Under the pieces are notes generated by a model that was not told the origin of the DNA, searched no databases, and saw only the letters and a list, made by a program, of their open reading frames with translations. From assembly GCA_045537285.1 (NCBI GenBank), contig JAZSPC010000015.1:1-38565 (forward strand): a stretch of DNA of 38,565 bases. Direction: 5' to 3'. The translations under genes were made by a program, and so were the position numbers. Source of the DNA: HGM13634 sp045537285. Its GTDB lineage: Bacteria > Bacillota > Clostridia > TANB77 > CAG-508. Of the stretch, positions 7,502 to 14,733 are shown one piece after another; position 1 is the stretch's first letter; each line of letters opens with the position of its first letter.

Positions 7502-7888
7502 ATGGAAATTATAAAAATAATAGGTATTGGAATTACAGCCTTAATAATTATTATAATACTAAAACAATATAAGCCAGAATTTGCAGTATATACATCTATT
7601 ATTGCAGGAATTGCAATTTTGTTACTTTCTTTATCACAAATGTCAGGCGTAATTAATCTATTAAAAGACATATCATCAAGAGCAAGTATTAGTAGTGAAT
7701 TCTTAGGTATTATTTTAAAAATAACAGGGATTGCAATACTTACAGAATTTGCAGTAAGTATATGTCAAGATTCAGGAGAAAGTGCTATTGCGAATAAAAT
7801 TGATATTGGCGGAAAGATAATGATAATTACGATGTCAATCCCGATAATATCTTCATTATTAGAAACAATTTTAAAAGTATTACCATAA
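7502..7888 (+). CDS. spoIIIAD: Stage III sporulation protein AD
   Basis: 128 residues with four membrane helices, the family length. Recognisable elements are the opening MEIIKIIGIGITALIIIIIL, the KQYKPEFAVYTSIIAGIAIL segment, and the C-terminal GESAIANKIDIGGKIMIITMSIPII. It is a mother-cell membrane component of the SpoIIIA-SpoIIQ channel. The ribosome-binding site is weak (AGGTGA, close to the start), which fits translational coupling to spoIIIAC 8 nt upstream. Confidence 0.95.
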   Translation: MEIIKIIGIGITALIIIIILKQYKPEFAVYTSIIAGIAILLLSLSQMSGVINLLKDISSRASISSEFLGIILKITGIAILTEFAVSICQDSGESAIANKIDIGGKIMIITMSIPIISSLLETILKVLP

Positions 7889-7901
7889 GGAGAATGCACT
7901 A

Positions 7902-9041
7902 ATGAAAAAAATATTAATTTTAATTTTGTTTTTTATGCTTTTACCAAATGTTAATCTGGCGATAGATGCAGAAATATTAGAAAGTCAAACAAGGGCATTA
8001 GGAATCTCTGATTTCATTAGTACATCAAAAGAGTATATGGGAGAAGCTTTTGGAGATATTAGTTTGCAAGATGTTTTTAGTGATGCTATTACAGGGAAAA
8101 TAGAAACAAAAAATATATTTAAAAAGTTATTTAATTCAATAGGAAAAGAAACAAAATCTGCAATTAGCAATATTGGAATTATATTAATAGTAATTATTAT
8201 ACATAGTATATTAGTAACAATTAGTGAGAGTTTAGGTAATAAAAGTGTTTCGCAAATAGCATATTTTGTAGAGTACATAATTATAATAACACTTGTTCTT
8301 AACAATTTTGCAGACATTATAAATATAATAAAAAATACTACAACAAATTTAGTTGGTTTTTCAAATAGTCTAATACCGCTCCTTATGACTCTAATGCTAA
8401 CAACAGGTTCTTTTGTATCAGCGGGTGTAGTAAAGCCAATATTATTATTTTTAATAAATTTTATAGGTAACTTTATTATAGACTTCATACTTCCACTTGT
8501 AATAATTGGAACAGCATTAAGTATTGTTTCTAAAATATCAAATAAAGTAAGAATAGATAAGTTTGCTAAATTTTTAAAATCTTCTGGAATATGGATATTA
8601 GGAACTATTATGACTTTGTTTGTCACTATATTATCGCTTGAAGGAAGTATAACAGGAGCAGTAGATGGAGTTACAGCTAAAACAACAAAGGCAGCAGTTT
8701 CAACTGTAATACCAGTAGTAGGAAAAATATTAGGTGATGCAACAGATGCAGTCTTAGGTTGTGCTGGGATATTAAAAAATGCAGTAGGGTTTGTTGGAAT
8801 AATTGTTATTAGTGGGATATGTTTATCACCGATTATAAAGCTAACACTACTAAGTTTCACATACTATATAGCCTCCTGTGTATGTCAGCCTATTGCAGAT
8901 GAAAAGATATTAGGATTATTAGATAATATAAGTGATACATTTAAAATTCTATTAGCAATTATATTTTGTATTAGTGTAATGCTTATTGTAGGTTTAACAA
9001 TTGTAATAAAAGTTACAAATGGAACTTTATTGTATAGGTAG
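7902..9041 (+). CDS. spoIIIAE: Stage III sporulation protein AE
   Basis: 379 residues: an N-terminal signal-like helix, an extracytoplasmic segment containing SKEYMGEAFGDISL, and about seven membrane helices. It is the large polytopic protein of the spoIIIA channel, needed for continued gene expression in the forespore. Family features include VGFSNSLIPLLMTLMLTTG, the FVEYIIIITLVLNNFADI region, and the GAVDGVTAKTTKAAVSTVIPVVG stretch. It follows spoIIIAD by 13 nt with GGAG and precedes spoIIIAF by 7 nt. A 291-codon antisense frame across it is a codon-bias shadow. Confidence 0.95.
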   Translation: MKKILILILFFMLLPNVNLAIDAEILESQTRALGISDFISTSKEYMGEAFGDISLQDVFSDAITGKIETKNIFKKLFNSIGKETKSAISNIGIILIVIIIHSILVTISESLGNKSVSQIAYFVEYIIIITLVLNNFADIINIIKNTTTNLVGFSNSLIPLLMTLMLTTGSFVSAGVVKPILLFLINFIGNFIIDFILPLVIIGTALSIVSKISNKVRIDKFAKFLKSSGIWILGTIMTLFVTILSLEGSITGAVDGVTAKTTKAAVSTVIPVVGKILGDATDAVLGCAGILKNAVGFVGIIVISGICLSPIIKLTLLSFTYYIASCVCQPIADEKILGLLDNISDTFKILLAIIFCISVMLIVGLTIVIKVTNGTLLYR

Positions 9042-9048
9042 GAAATAA

Positions 9049-9636
9049 ATGATAGATTTTATAAGAACATGGGCAAATCAAATTATTGTAGCGGTTATTA
9101 TTGCAACAATTTTTGAAATGTTATTACCAAATGGAAATAATAAAAAATATATAAAAATGATAATTGGAATATATGTGCTATTTACACTTATACAACCAAT
9201 TGCAAGTAAGATAACAGGAAAAGAATTTAAAATATCTACAAATTACGAAAAATATTTTGATGAAGATATTTTAGAAACTTCTTCTAATGATTTTGAAAAT
9301 AGCAATTCTAAATTAATAGAAGAGGCATATATAAATAATATAAAACAAGATGTACAAGCTAAAATCGAACAAAAAGGATACACAGTATCAAGTTGCAATA
9401 TAACTATTATAACTACCAAAGAAAATTATGGAGCAATAGATAGAATGGTTTTAAATGTACAAAATAAAGAAGAAATTAAAAATACAAGCAATAGAATTGG
9501 AATAGAAAAAGTAGATATTAATATTGGAGAAGAAGTGGTTGAAACATCAAATATAACCGAAAGAGAAAAACAAGACATTATACAGTATCTGGCAGAAGAA
9601 TATTCGATAGAGGAAACATCTATCACAATTAACTAA
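9049..9636 (+). CDS. spoIIIAF: Stage III sporulation protein AF
   Basis: 195 residues: two N-terminal membrane helices (about 10-28 and 34-53) and a C-terminal extracytoplasmic domain with the ring-building fold shared with SpoIIIAG and SpoIIIAH. The N-terminus (IRTWANQIIVAVIIATIFEMLLPNG) and the following MIIGIYVLFTLIQPI are typical for the family. It is part of the mother-cell channel. Placed 7 nt after spoIIIAE and 10 nt before spoIIIAG. Confidence 0.93.
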   Translation: MIDFIRTWANQIIVAVIIATIFEMLLPNGNNKKYIKMIIGIYVLFTLIQPIASKITGKEFKISTNYEKYFDEDILETSSNDFENSNSKLIEEAYINNIKQDVQAKIEQKGYTVSSCNITIITTKENYGAIDRMVLNVQNKEEIKNTSNRIGIEKVDINIGEEVVETSNITEREKQDIIQYLAEEYSIEETSITIN

Positions 9637-9646
9637 GGAGGATAAA

Positions 9647-10226
9647 ATGTTAAAAGAAAAGCTTAGTAAAATTTTTAAGGATGATGGAAACAACAAAAAG
9701 AAAACTGAAAATTTAGTATTTCTATTAGTTATATTAATTGTAACAGTTGTCGCAATTAATGTTATATGGAAAGATGAAGAAACACCTAAAAGTACTACTA
9801 ATAATACATCTAAACAATTAGCAGTAAAAGAAAATAAAAGTACAGTGGAACTAACATTAGAAGAAAAATTAGAAAATATTTTATCAAAAATAGTTGGAGT
9901 AGGTAATGTTGATGTTCTACTTACATATAATGAAACAGAGCAGATTATTCCGGTATATAATACAAAAGATAAAACAAGTGTAATAAATGAAACGGATTCA
10001 ACAGGTCGGAACAAGGGTTACACAAGAAAGTGATAGTTCAAGAGAAGTTATTTATCAAGATGATGAAATAATAGTTCAAAAAACAATCAGTCCTAAAATA
10101 GAAGGTGCAATTATAGCTGCAAGTGGTGCAAATAATTCAGTAGTAAAGGCTAGTATTATTCAAGCAGTTGAAGCGGCAACAGGACTTGCTACACACAAAA
10201 TACAAGTTTTTGAAAAACAAAATTAG
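9647..10226 (+). CDS. spoIIIAG: Stage III sporulation protein AG, split by a +1 frameshift
   Basis: SpoIIIAG forms the large ring in the intermembrane space of the feeding channel. The first frame (9647-10033) gives a membrane helix (about 24-42) and the start of the ring domain (LENILSKIVGVGNVDVLLTYNETE). It then meets CGG at 10007-10009 and would stop at 10031. The +1 frame continues the family sequence (TRVTQESDSSREVIY, then ISPKIEGAIIAASGA and THKIQVFEKQ) to a stop at 10224-10226. Skipping one base, C10007, turns STG-RNKG into STGGTRV, as in other SpoIIIAG proteins, and gives 192 residues, a normal length. Whether this is recoding, a disabling mutation or a sequence error is open. spoIIIAH follows after 11 nt. 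Confidence 0.88.
10004..10010 (+). other. Frameshift site GGT-C-GGA in spoIIIAG
   Basis: The codons are ACA GGT CGG in the first frame; the second frame resumes GGA ACA AGG at 10008. The CGG at 10007 is the only in-frame CGG in this gene and one of three seen in the window. Confidence 0.6.
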
Positions 10227-10237
10227 GAGGTTTTTAT

Positions 10238-10846
10238 ATGCTTAAAATAATTAAAAAAAATCAATTAACAATTTTAGTTATATCTTTAATGTTAGTTACA
10301 GCTGGTTACTTAAATTATAACGAAAATATACAAACAAGTACAGAAATTGCAGATATTGGTGATGCTACTTTGGTAAGTTCGAATTTATCAAATAGTGTTG
10401 TAAATCAAGCAATAAACAATGAAGTAGTAAGTAATGAAGTTGCAAGTTCTATTTCAACAGATAAAGAGAGTATTCAAACAAATAGTGAAGTATCTGATAC
10501 AAAAGAATATTTTAATTCTTCAAGATTAGAAAGAGATACAATGTATTCTCAAATGTTAGAATCTTATCAAAAAATATTAGATAGTACTACAACTAGTGAA
10601 AAACAAAAGAGTAGCGCACAAGAAGAAATTGATAAAATAAATAAAACGAAGAATGCAATTATGATTTCAGAGAATTTAATTAAAACCAAAGGTTTTGAAG
10701 ATGTAATTATCTTTCGAAATGATGATAGTATAAGTTTAGTAATAGATAAAGATGAACTAAAAAAAGAAGATATTGCACAAGTTCAAAGTATAATTGCGAG
10801 AGAGATGGGAGCAAAGATAGAGGATATACATATAATGAATAAATAG
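10238..10846 (+). CDS. spoIIIAH: Stage III sporulation protein AH
   Basis: 202 residues: N-terminal membrane helix (about 9-25), a Ser/Asn-rich linker (35-85), and a C-terminal ring-building (YscJ/FliF-like) domain from about 90. Typical SpoIIIAH elements are the SRLERDTMYSQMLESYQKIL helix, LIKTKGFEDVIIF, and the end of the domain DIAQVQSIIAREMGAKIEDI. It is the mother-cell partner of forespore SpoIIQ in the channel that zips the two membranes during engulfment. SpoIIQ is not in this window. No terminator is seen after it; the next promoter starts 7 nt downstream. Confidence 0.94.
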   Translation: MLKIIKKNQLTILVISLMLVTAGYLNYNENIQTSTEIADIGDATLVSSNLSNSVVNQAINNEVVSNEVASSISTDKESIQTNSEVSDTKEYFNSSRLERDTMYSQMLESYQKILDSTTTSEKQKSSAQEEIDKINKTKNAIMISENLIKTKGFEDVIIFRNDDSISLVIDKDELKKEDIAQVQSIIAREMGAKIEDIHIMNK

Positions 10847-10852
10847 TACTAT

Positions 10853-10881
10853 TTGATATTATGTATACAATATGATATAAT
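10853..10881 (+). promoter_or_regulatory. Sigma-A promoter upstream of the Cys-His-Asp membrane protein
   Basis: TTGATA (10853-10858), 17-bp spacer, TATAAT (10876-10881), directly after spoIIIAH. The predicted start near 10888 falls just before a small hairpin, AGTAGA-aaaa-TCTACT, at about 10892-10907. Confidence 0.65.
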
Positions 10882-10914
10882 ATATATATTAAGTAGAAAA
10901 ATCTACTAGTAATA

Positions 10915-11631
10915 TTGTGGGAACAACAAAAGAAGGAAGGGATTTTTATTTTTAAAAGAATTCGGAAAGAAATAACAGATCTTAAAAATGATTTTTTGGA
11001 AGCAACAGCAGAATCAGAATGTAGAGTTTTGAATGTGTTTAATGCATTAGTACATTTTACAATTGCTATACTTATTTGGACTAGTGGTTTGATGTTTTAT
11101 ATATTCAATCTAAAAACAGTAGCTGTTATAATTGGATTGCTTTCAGTAATTTACATTATACTTGCTTATTTTACTAAATTATTTAGAGTTACAGGACAGC
11201 TTAGTTATAACCTATTATTTAAATTATTTGGTAGATATGGTAAAGTTGTAAGTAAAGCAGATTGGAAAAGCATAAAAAAACATTGGCCAAGGGAAGAATA
11301 TAAAGAAGCAATTTCGAAAAAATCGTGTGGATATTGTTATTTTTATTCATGGGCAATAGCTCAGCATTTGAATGATGCAAAATTAATGTATTGTAGTCAA
11401 ACGCTTAAAGATGGGCCAACAGCACATGCAGTTATTGTCAAAGATAACTGTGTATATGATACGAATAACAGAAGACATCATAACTATGATGAGTATATCG
11501 AAAGATATAATATTGTAGTATACAAAATGTTTTCAGAGGAAGAATATAGAACAGAAACTTTCTTTGATGATATTCGACCTGAATTTGTAGAATGGTGCGC
11601 ACAAAACAATGTATATTGTAATCCACAATAA
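10915..11631 (+). CDS. Membrane-anchored transglutaminase-like/cysteine protease-like protein
   Basis: Up to 238 residues: two membrane helices (about 38-63 and 67-88) followed by a soluble domain. That domain has a plausible Cys-His-Asp triad: Cys141 (or 138) in SCGYCYFYSWAIAQHL, His171 in GPTAHAVIV and Asp182 in CVYDTNNRR. The order and spacing resemble transglutaminase-like and bacterial cysteine protease folds, which cleave or cross-link proteins; the substrate is unknown. The start is uncertain. TTG 10915 has no ribosome-binding site. A good one, AGAAGGAAGGG (10931-10941), is followed only by ATT codons (10942, 10948) in frame, so an ATT start at 10948 is possible. CGG at 10963 lies in frame near the N-terminus. 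A promoter and terminator mark it as monocistronic. Confidence 0.7.
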   Translation: MWEQQKKEGIFIFKRIRKEITDLKNDFLEATAESECRVLNVFNALVHFTIAILIWTSGLMFYIFNLKTVAVIIGLLSVIYIILAYFTKLFRVTGQLSYNLLFKLFGRYGKVVSKADWKSIKKHWPREEYKEAISKKSCGYCYFYSWAIAQHLNDAKLMYCSQTLKDGPTAHAVIVKDNCVYDTNNRRHHNYDEYIERYNIVVYKMFSEEEYRTETFFDDIRPEFVEWCAQNNVYCNPQ

Positions 11632-11645
11632 TAACCCACAAGCAG

Positions 11646-11677
11646 AAAATCTAAGATGTAAAGTCTTAGATTTTTTG
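11646..11677 (+). terminator. Terminator after the Cys-His-Asp protein gene
   Basis: A perfect 11-bp stem (11646-11656 with 11664-11674), 7-nt loop and T run, 15 nt after the stop codon. Confidence 0.85.
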
Positions 11678-11734
11678 TTATATATAAAAGTTGAAATATG
11701 TCGTACGAAAGTTTGAGAAAATTAAAACATATAA

Positions 11735-11763
11735 TTGACAAATAACCAAAATAAAAATATAAT
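11735..11763 (+). promoter_or_regulatory. Perfect-consensus sigma-A promoter
   Basis: TTGACA (11735-11740), 17-bp spacer, TATAAT (11758-11763): both hexamers are exact matches to the sigma-A consensus. It drives the 65-residue protein at 11815 with a leader of about 45 nt. Confidence 0.8.
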
Positions 11764-11814
11764 TATAGCAAGGTATTAAATTATTAATAACTTAAAATAA
11801 AAGGAGTTGATATT

Positions 11815-12012
11815 ATGGCTAATGAACAAAAAATACTTGCTTTTAGAAGTAAATCAATAGAAGAGTTAGAAGAAATATTAAATGATCCAAATTCAACAGA
11901 AGAAGATATAATTATAGCTACAATTGAAAAACAAGATAAAGAAGAACTTGGAATAGCAGTGCATTATACAACAGAAGAAGTATTGGAGCATATATTTGGT
12001 AAAGCCATATAA
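11815..12012 (+). CDS. Small acidic protein, function unknown
   Basis: 65 residues, strongly acidic and probably all helical, with Glu-rich segments (SIEELEEILNDPNSTEEDII) and a C-terminal HYTTEEVLEHIFGKAI. No signal peptide or membrane helix. The ribosome-binding site AAGGAG precedes ATG 11815 by 9 nt. It stands alone between its own consensus promoter and a terminator. The size, acidity and expression signals suggest an abundant small regulator or an antitoxin-like protein, but no toxin partner is adjacent and I recognise no family. Confidence 0.75.
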   Translation: MANEQKILAFRSKSIEELEEILNDPNSTEEDIIIATIEKQDKEELGIAVHYTTEEVLEHIFGKAI

Positions 12013-12058
12013 AATTTTTATTCTTGATTTTATATAATATCTTAATTGTTGCAAAAAT

Positions 12059-12086
12059 AAACAAGCTAAGATTATTTAGCTTGTTT
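12059..12086. terminator. Bidirectional terminator between the small acidic gene and tmcAL
   Basis: A perfect 11-bp stem (12059-12069 with 12076-12086) flanked by A and T runs. It serves the plus-strand small gene and touches the tmcAL stop on the minus strand. Confidence 0.8.
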
Positions 12087-13318
12087 TAATATATTATCAT
12101 ATTATGTGTATAATCTAAATTAGACCATGAGTCTTTTGCATAACCTAGTGTATAAATATTTGTAGCATTTATATCTATATTTAACATATTTAGTAGTTCT
12201 TTATTAGGGTTACTATCTACATATTTTTTTACAGAAGTTATAACATTTAATTTATTTCTAAAACGTGACATTGTAGAAAGTAGCTCTTTTCCTTTTTCAC
12301 TCATTCCTAAAACTCTAATATATGGTTGAACTTTATATGAATTTTTCATATCATCTTTTGTAATTCCTAGTAGTGCATATAATAAAATTCTTTGAATTCT
12401 AGTAGCTGTATATCTTTTGGTTTTTACAATATTCATAAATTCATTAATTGTATTACAAGAATCAGCGGCATTTTTTATGCTATTTTCTAAACCTTCTGAA
12501 ACATCTGGAAGATTTGCAATTTCTTCTGTGCTCATTTTTCTTAAAACATAAAGTATTTGTTTTTCAAATGCAGTTATATCTTTAACATAATGACCTTTTT
12601 GAATGCTATTATATAAAATTTTGTATGATTTAGAAGGCATAAGTTTGCTAAGACCAGCAGGGGTATTAGCAATAATCTTTTGCCTGATAGCAGTTGCACT
12701 TGCAAAGTTGTTTTTAGTTCCCAAATCGTTATATCCAACATTTATTCTTTTTATAGCCATTGGTTTAATTTTGCTTTTAGTTCTTTTTAACGCTTTAAGA
12801 TATTCGATAGCCAAAATATTATTTGGGCTAGAAAGTATATTCGCATATTTTCTAATATCATTTAAATACATAAGCAATGCATTTTCTCTTGCTTTTGGGA
12901 AAGATACACCTTTTGATAATTCGTGTTCTAAAAGTGTTTTGAATTCAGATGGCTCTTCTATTAAAGTATCTGCAATTTTTTCTAAAACATCTAAATCACA
13001 AAATTCACTTCCAAAAGAAAGGGTATCTACAACTTTTAATGAATTTAATATTTTAATTGCACCATAAGCAAAATTTTCTGCGCTTGATATGCTATATACA
13101 GTAGGTAGTTCGATAACTAAATCTACACCATTAGATAAAGCCATATCAGCTTTTGACCATTTATCTATTAAAGAAACATTTCCTCGTTGAACAAATGAGC
13201 CAGAAACAATAGCTATTACACAATCTGCATTAGTTATTTCTTTGGTCTTTTGTAAATGATATGCGTGTCCATTATGGAATGGATTATATTCACCTATAAT
13301 TGCAACAACATTTGACAT
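12086..13318 (-). CDS. tmcAL: tRNA(Met) cytidine acetate ligase TmcAL
   Basis: TmcAL (formerly YlbM) uses acetate and ATP to acetylate the wobble cytidine of elongator tRNA-Met. 410 residues, typical length. The N-terminal nucleotidyltransferase-type domain shows GEYNPFHNGH at 9-18 (the HxGH-like ATP motif), followed by SGSFVQRGNVSLIDKWSKADMAL and VDLVIELPTVYS, all family hallmarks. The C-terminal part is helical. Start ATG is preceded by AAAGGAG. It is divergent from rnhA, sharing a symmetric promoter. Confidence 0.93.
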   Translation of the reverse strand: MSNVVAIIGEYNPFHNGHAYHLQKTKEITNADCVIAIVSGSFVQRGNVSLIDKWSKADMALSNGVDLVIELPTVYSISSAENFAYGAIKILNSLKVVDTLSFGSEFCDLDVLEKIADTLIEEPSEFKTLLEHELSKGVSFPKARENALLMYLNDIRKYANILSSPNNILAIEYLKALKRTKSKIKPMAIKRINVGYNDLGTKNNFASATAIRQKIIANTPAGLSKLMPSKSYKILYNSIQKGHYVKDITAFEKQILYVLRKMSTEEIANLPDVSEGLENSIKNAADSCNTINEFMNIVKTKRYTATRIQRILLYALLGITKDDMKNSYKVQPYIRVLGMSEKGKELLSTMSRFRNKLNVITSVKKYVDSNPNKELLNMLNIDINATNIYTLGYAKDSWSNLDYTHNMIIY

Positions 13319-13336
13319 GAAAATGCTCCTTTCATA

Positions 13337-13365
13337 TTGTAAATAAAAATATTTATTGATATAAT
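13337..13365 (+). promoter_or_regulatory. rnhA promoter (plus half of a bidirectional promoter)
   Basis: TTGTAA (13337-13342), 17-bp spacer, TATAAT (13360-13365). Its -10 overlaps the minus-strand -10 of tmcAL by five bases. Confidence 0.7.
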
Positions 13366-13389
13366 ATCACAAAACAAATAAATTTACAA
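13361..13389 (-). promoter_or_regulatory. tmcAL promoter (minus half of a bidirectional promoter)
   Basis: On the minus strand: TTGTAA (13384-13389), 17-bp spacer, TATTAT (13361-13366). Mirror image of the rnhA promoter, centred near 13363 on gatATAATATc. Confidence 0.7.
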
Positions 13390-13415
13390 TAATAAAAAAT
13401 GAAAGAGGAAAAAAT

Positions 13416-13853
13416 ATGGAAGAAGTAATAATTTATACAGATGGAGCTTGCTCTGGAAATCCTGGTCCAGGTGGATGGGGAAGTATTTTAATGTATAAAG
13501 GAAATAAAAAAGAAATTTCAGGCGGGAAAGAAGATACTACAAACAATGTAATGGAGTTAACAGCTGTAATTGAAGGATTAAAATTATTAAAATTCCCTTG
13601 CAAGGTTAAGTTATATAGCGATAGTGCTTATGTAGTAAATGCTTTTACTCAAAAATGGATTTATGGGTGGCTTAAAAATGGTTGGGTAAATTCAAGTAAA
13701 GAGCCTGTGAAAAATAAAGAATTATGGCAAGAATTATATGATCTAACCAAAGTACATGAAGTAGAGTTTATAAAAGTTAAAGGTCACGCAGATAACGAAC
13801 ACAACAATAGATGTGACGAGCTTGCAAGAAATGCTATTAAATTATTAAATTAG
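13416..13853 (+). CDS. rnhA: Ribonuclease HI
   Basis: Degrades the RNA strand of RNA-DNA hybrids. 145 residues. All four catalytic acidic residues are visible: Asp9 in YTDGACSGNPGPGGWG, Glu47 in NNVMELTA, Asp69 in LYSDSAYVV, and Asp134 in NRCDELAR, plus the conserved His124 in KGHADN. The basic protrusion segment (TQKWIYGWLKNGW) is present. No N-terminal hybrid-binding domain. Ribosome-binding site AGAGG 9-10 nt before ATG. Confidence 0.97.
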   Translation: MEEVIIYTDGACSGNPGPGGWGSILMYKGNKKEISGGKEDTTNNVMELTAVIEGLKLLKFPCKVKLYSDSAYVVNAFTQKWIYGWLKNGWVNSSKEPVKNKELWQELYDLTKVHEVEFIKVKGHADNEHNNRCDELARNAIKLLN

Positions 13854-13867
13854 GGCATAATACTTTA

Positions 13868-13896
13868 TTGCATTCAATAAATTTTTATTGTATAAT
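13868..13896 (+). promoter_or_regulatory. Sigma-A promoter of the ABC exporter operon
   Basis: TTGCAT (13868-13873), 17-bp spacer, TATAAT (13891-13896), 38 nt before the permease start codon. Confidence 0.7.
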
Positions 13897-13934
13897 TAGC
13901 GTGTCGAAAAAAAGTAAAACTAATCGGAGGAATA

Positions 13935-14720
13935 ATGAAAAGGTTTATAAATGATATAAAAAAATATTATAAATATTCAATATATGCAGCAAAAGCAGAA
14001 TTAAAATCAGAAGTGGCTGGCTCATATTTAGGGTGGCTTTGGTGGTTTTTAGAACCATTATGTTTTATGTTTGTATATGCATTCTTAGTGCTTGCAGTAT
14101 TTAGAACAAGCGAAGAATATATGCTAGCATTTGTGTTTATAGGAAATACAATATGGACGTTTTTTGATAAAAGTTTAAAAGCATCAGTAAAATTAATATC
14201 TTCAAATAAGAATATAGTTACAAAAGTGTATCTTCCAAAATTTATACTAGTATTAGTAAAGATGCTTGTTAATTTTATTAAATTGCTAATTTCTTTATTA
14301 ATAGTAGCAGGACTTATGGCAGTATACCAAGTACCACTATCTTTAACAATGATTCAAATGATACCAATTTTAGTTTTAGTATTTTTATTTACATTTGGAT
14401 TATGTGTAATTTTTTCACATTTTGGTGTATTTATAGAAGATTTATCAAATATAGTAAATATACTTTTAAAATTAGTATTCTATTTTTCAGGAATATTCTA
14501 TTCAGTATCAAAAAGAATACCTGCACCATATGGAAAGATAATGGCAACAATAAATCCGGCAGCATTCTTTATAGAAGAAAGCAGAAAAGTTCTTTTATAT
14601 GGAACAAATATGAACTTTGGAGTATATCTAATTTGGCTTGCAACAGCAGTTGGTTTATGTGTTATAGGAATTAGATTAATATATAAAAATGAAAATAGTT
14701 ATGTAAAAGTAATGAGTTAA
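13935..14720 (+). CDS. Polysaccharide/teichoic acid ABC exporter permease (Wzm/TagG-like)
   Basis: 261 residues with an amphipathic N-terminus and six membrane helices, the ABC-2 type layout of Wzm and TagG. The opening AAKAELKSEVAGSYLGWLWWFLEPL is the family's characteristic first motif, and KIMATINPAAFFIEESRKVLLYG the conserved late loop. With the ATPase 13 nt downstream it would move a lipid-linked polysaccharide or teichoic acid across the membrane. Substrate is unknown; the glycan gene block 11 kb downstream is a candidate source. Its promoter is at 13868. Confidence 0.92.
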   Translation: MKRFINDIKKYYKYSIYAAKAELKSEVAGSYLGWLWWFLEPLCFMFVYAFLVLAVFRTSEEYMLAFVFIGNTIWTFFDKSLKASVKLISSNKNIVTKVYLPKFILVLVKMLVNFIKLLISLLIVAGLMAVYQVPLSLTMIQMIPILVLVFLFTFGLCVIFSHFGVFIEDLSNIVNILLKLVFYFSGIFYSVSKRIPAPYGKIMATINPAAFFIEESRKVLLYGTNMNFGVYLIWLATAVGLCVIGIRLIYKNENSYVKVMS

Positions 14721-14733
14721 GGGGAATGTTATA

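Noticed and set aside
7985..8860. 291-codon open frame on the minus strand
   Set aside because: It lies wholly antisense to spoIIIAE, has no ribosome-binding site and no recognisable domain. It is a shadow of the AT-rich codon usage.
9547..10014. 155-codon minus-strand frame over spoIIIAF/AG
   Set aside because: Antisense shadow without start signals; not an explanation for the spoIIIAG frame break.
9987..10226. Second half of spoIIIAG as an independent gene starting at ATG 9987
   Set aside because: The first residues (MKRIQQVG) overlap the upstream half out of frame, there is no ribosome-binding site, and the conserved sequence begins only at the frame junction.
10963..10965. Third in-frame CGG as another +1 frameshift site
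   Set aside because: A shift here leads to TAA at 10972, and the downstream family-like sequence is in the unshifted frame. It is either read as Arg or lies before the true start.
14402..14674. 90-codon plus-strand frame inside the ABC permease gene
   Set aside because: Out of frame with a conserved six-helix permease whose own frame is intact; no ribosome-binding site.
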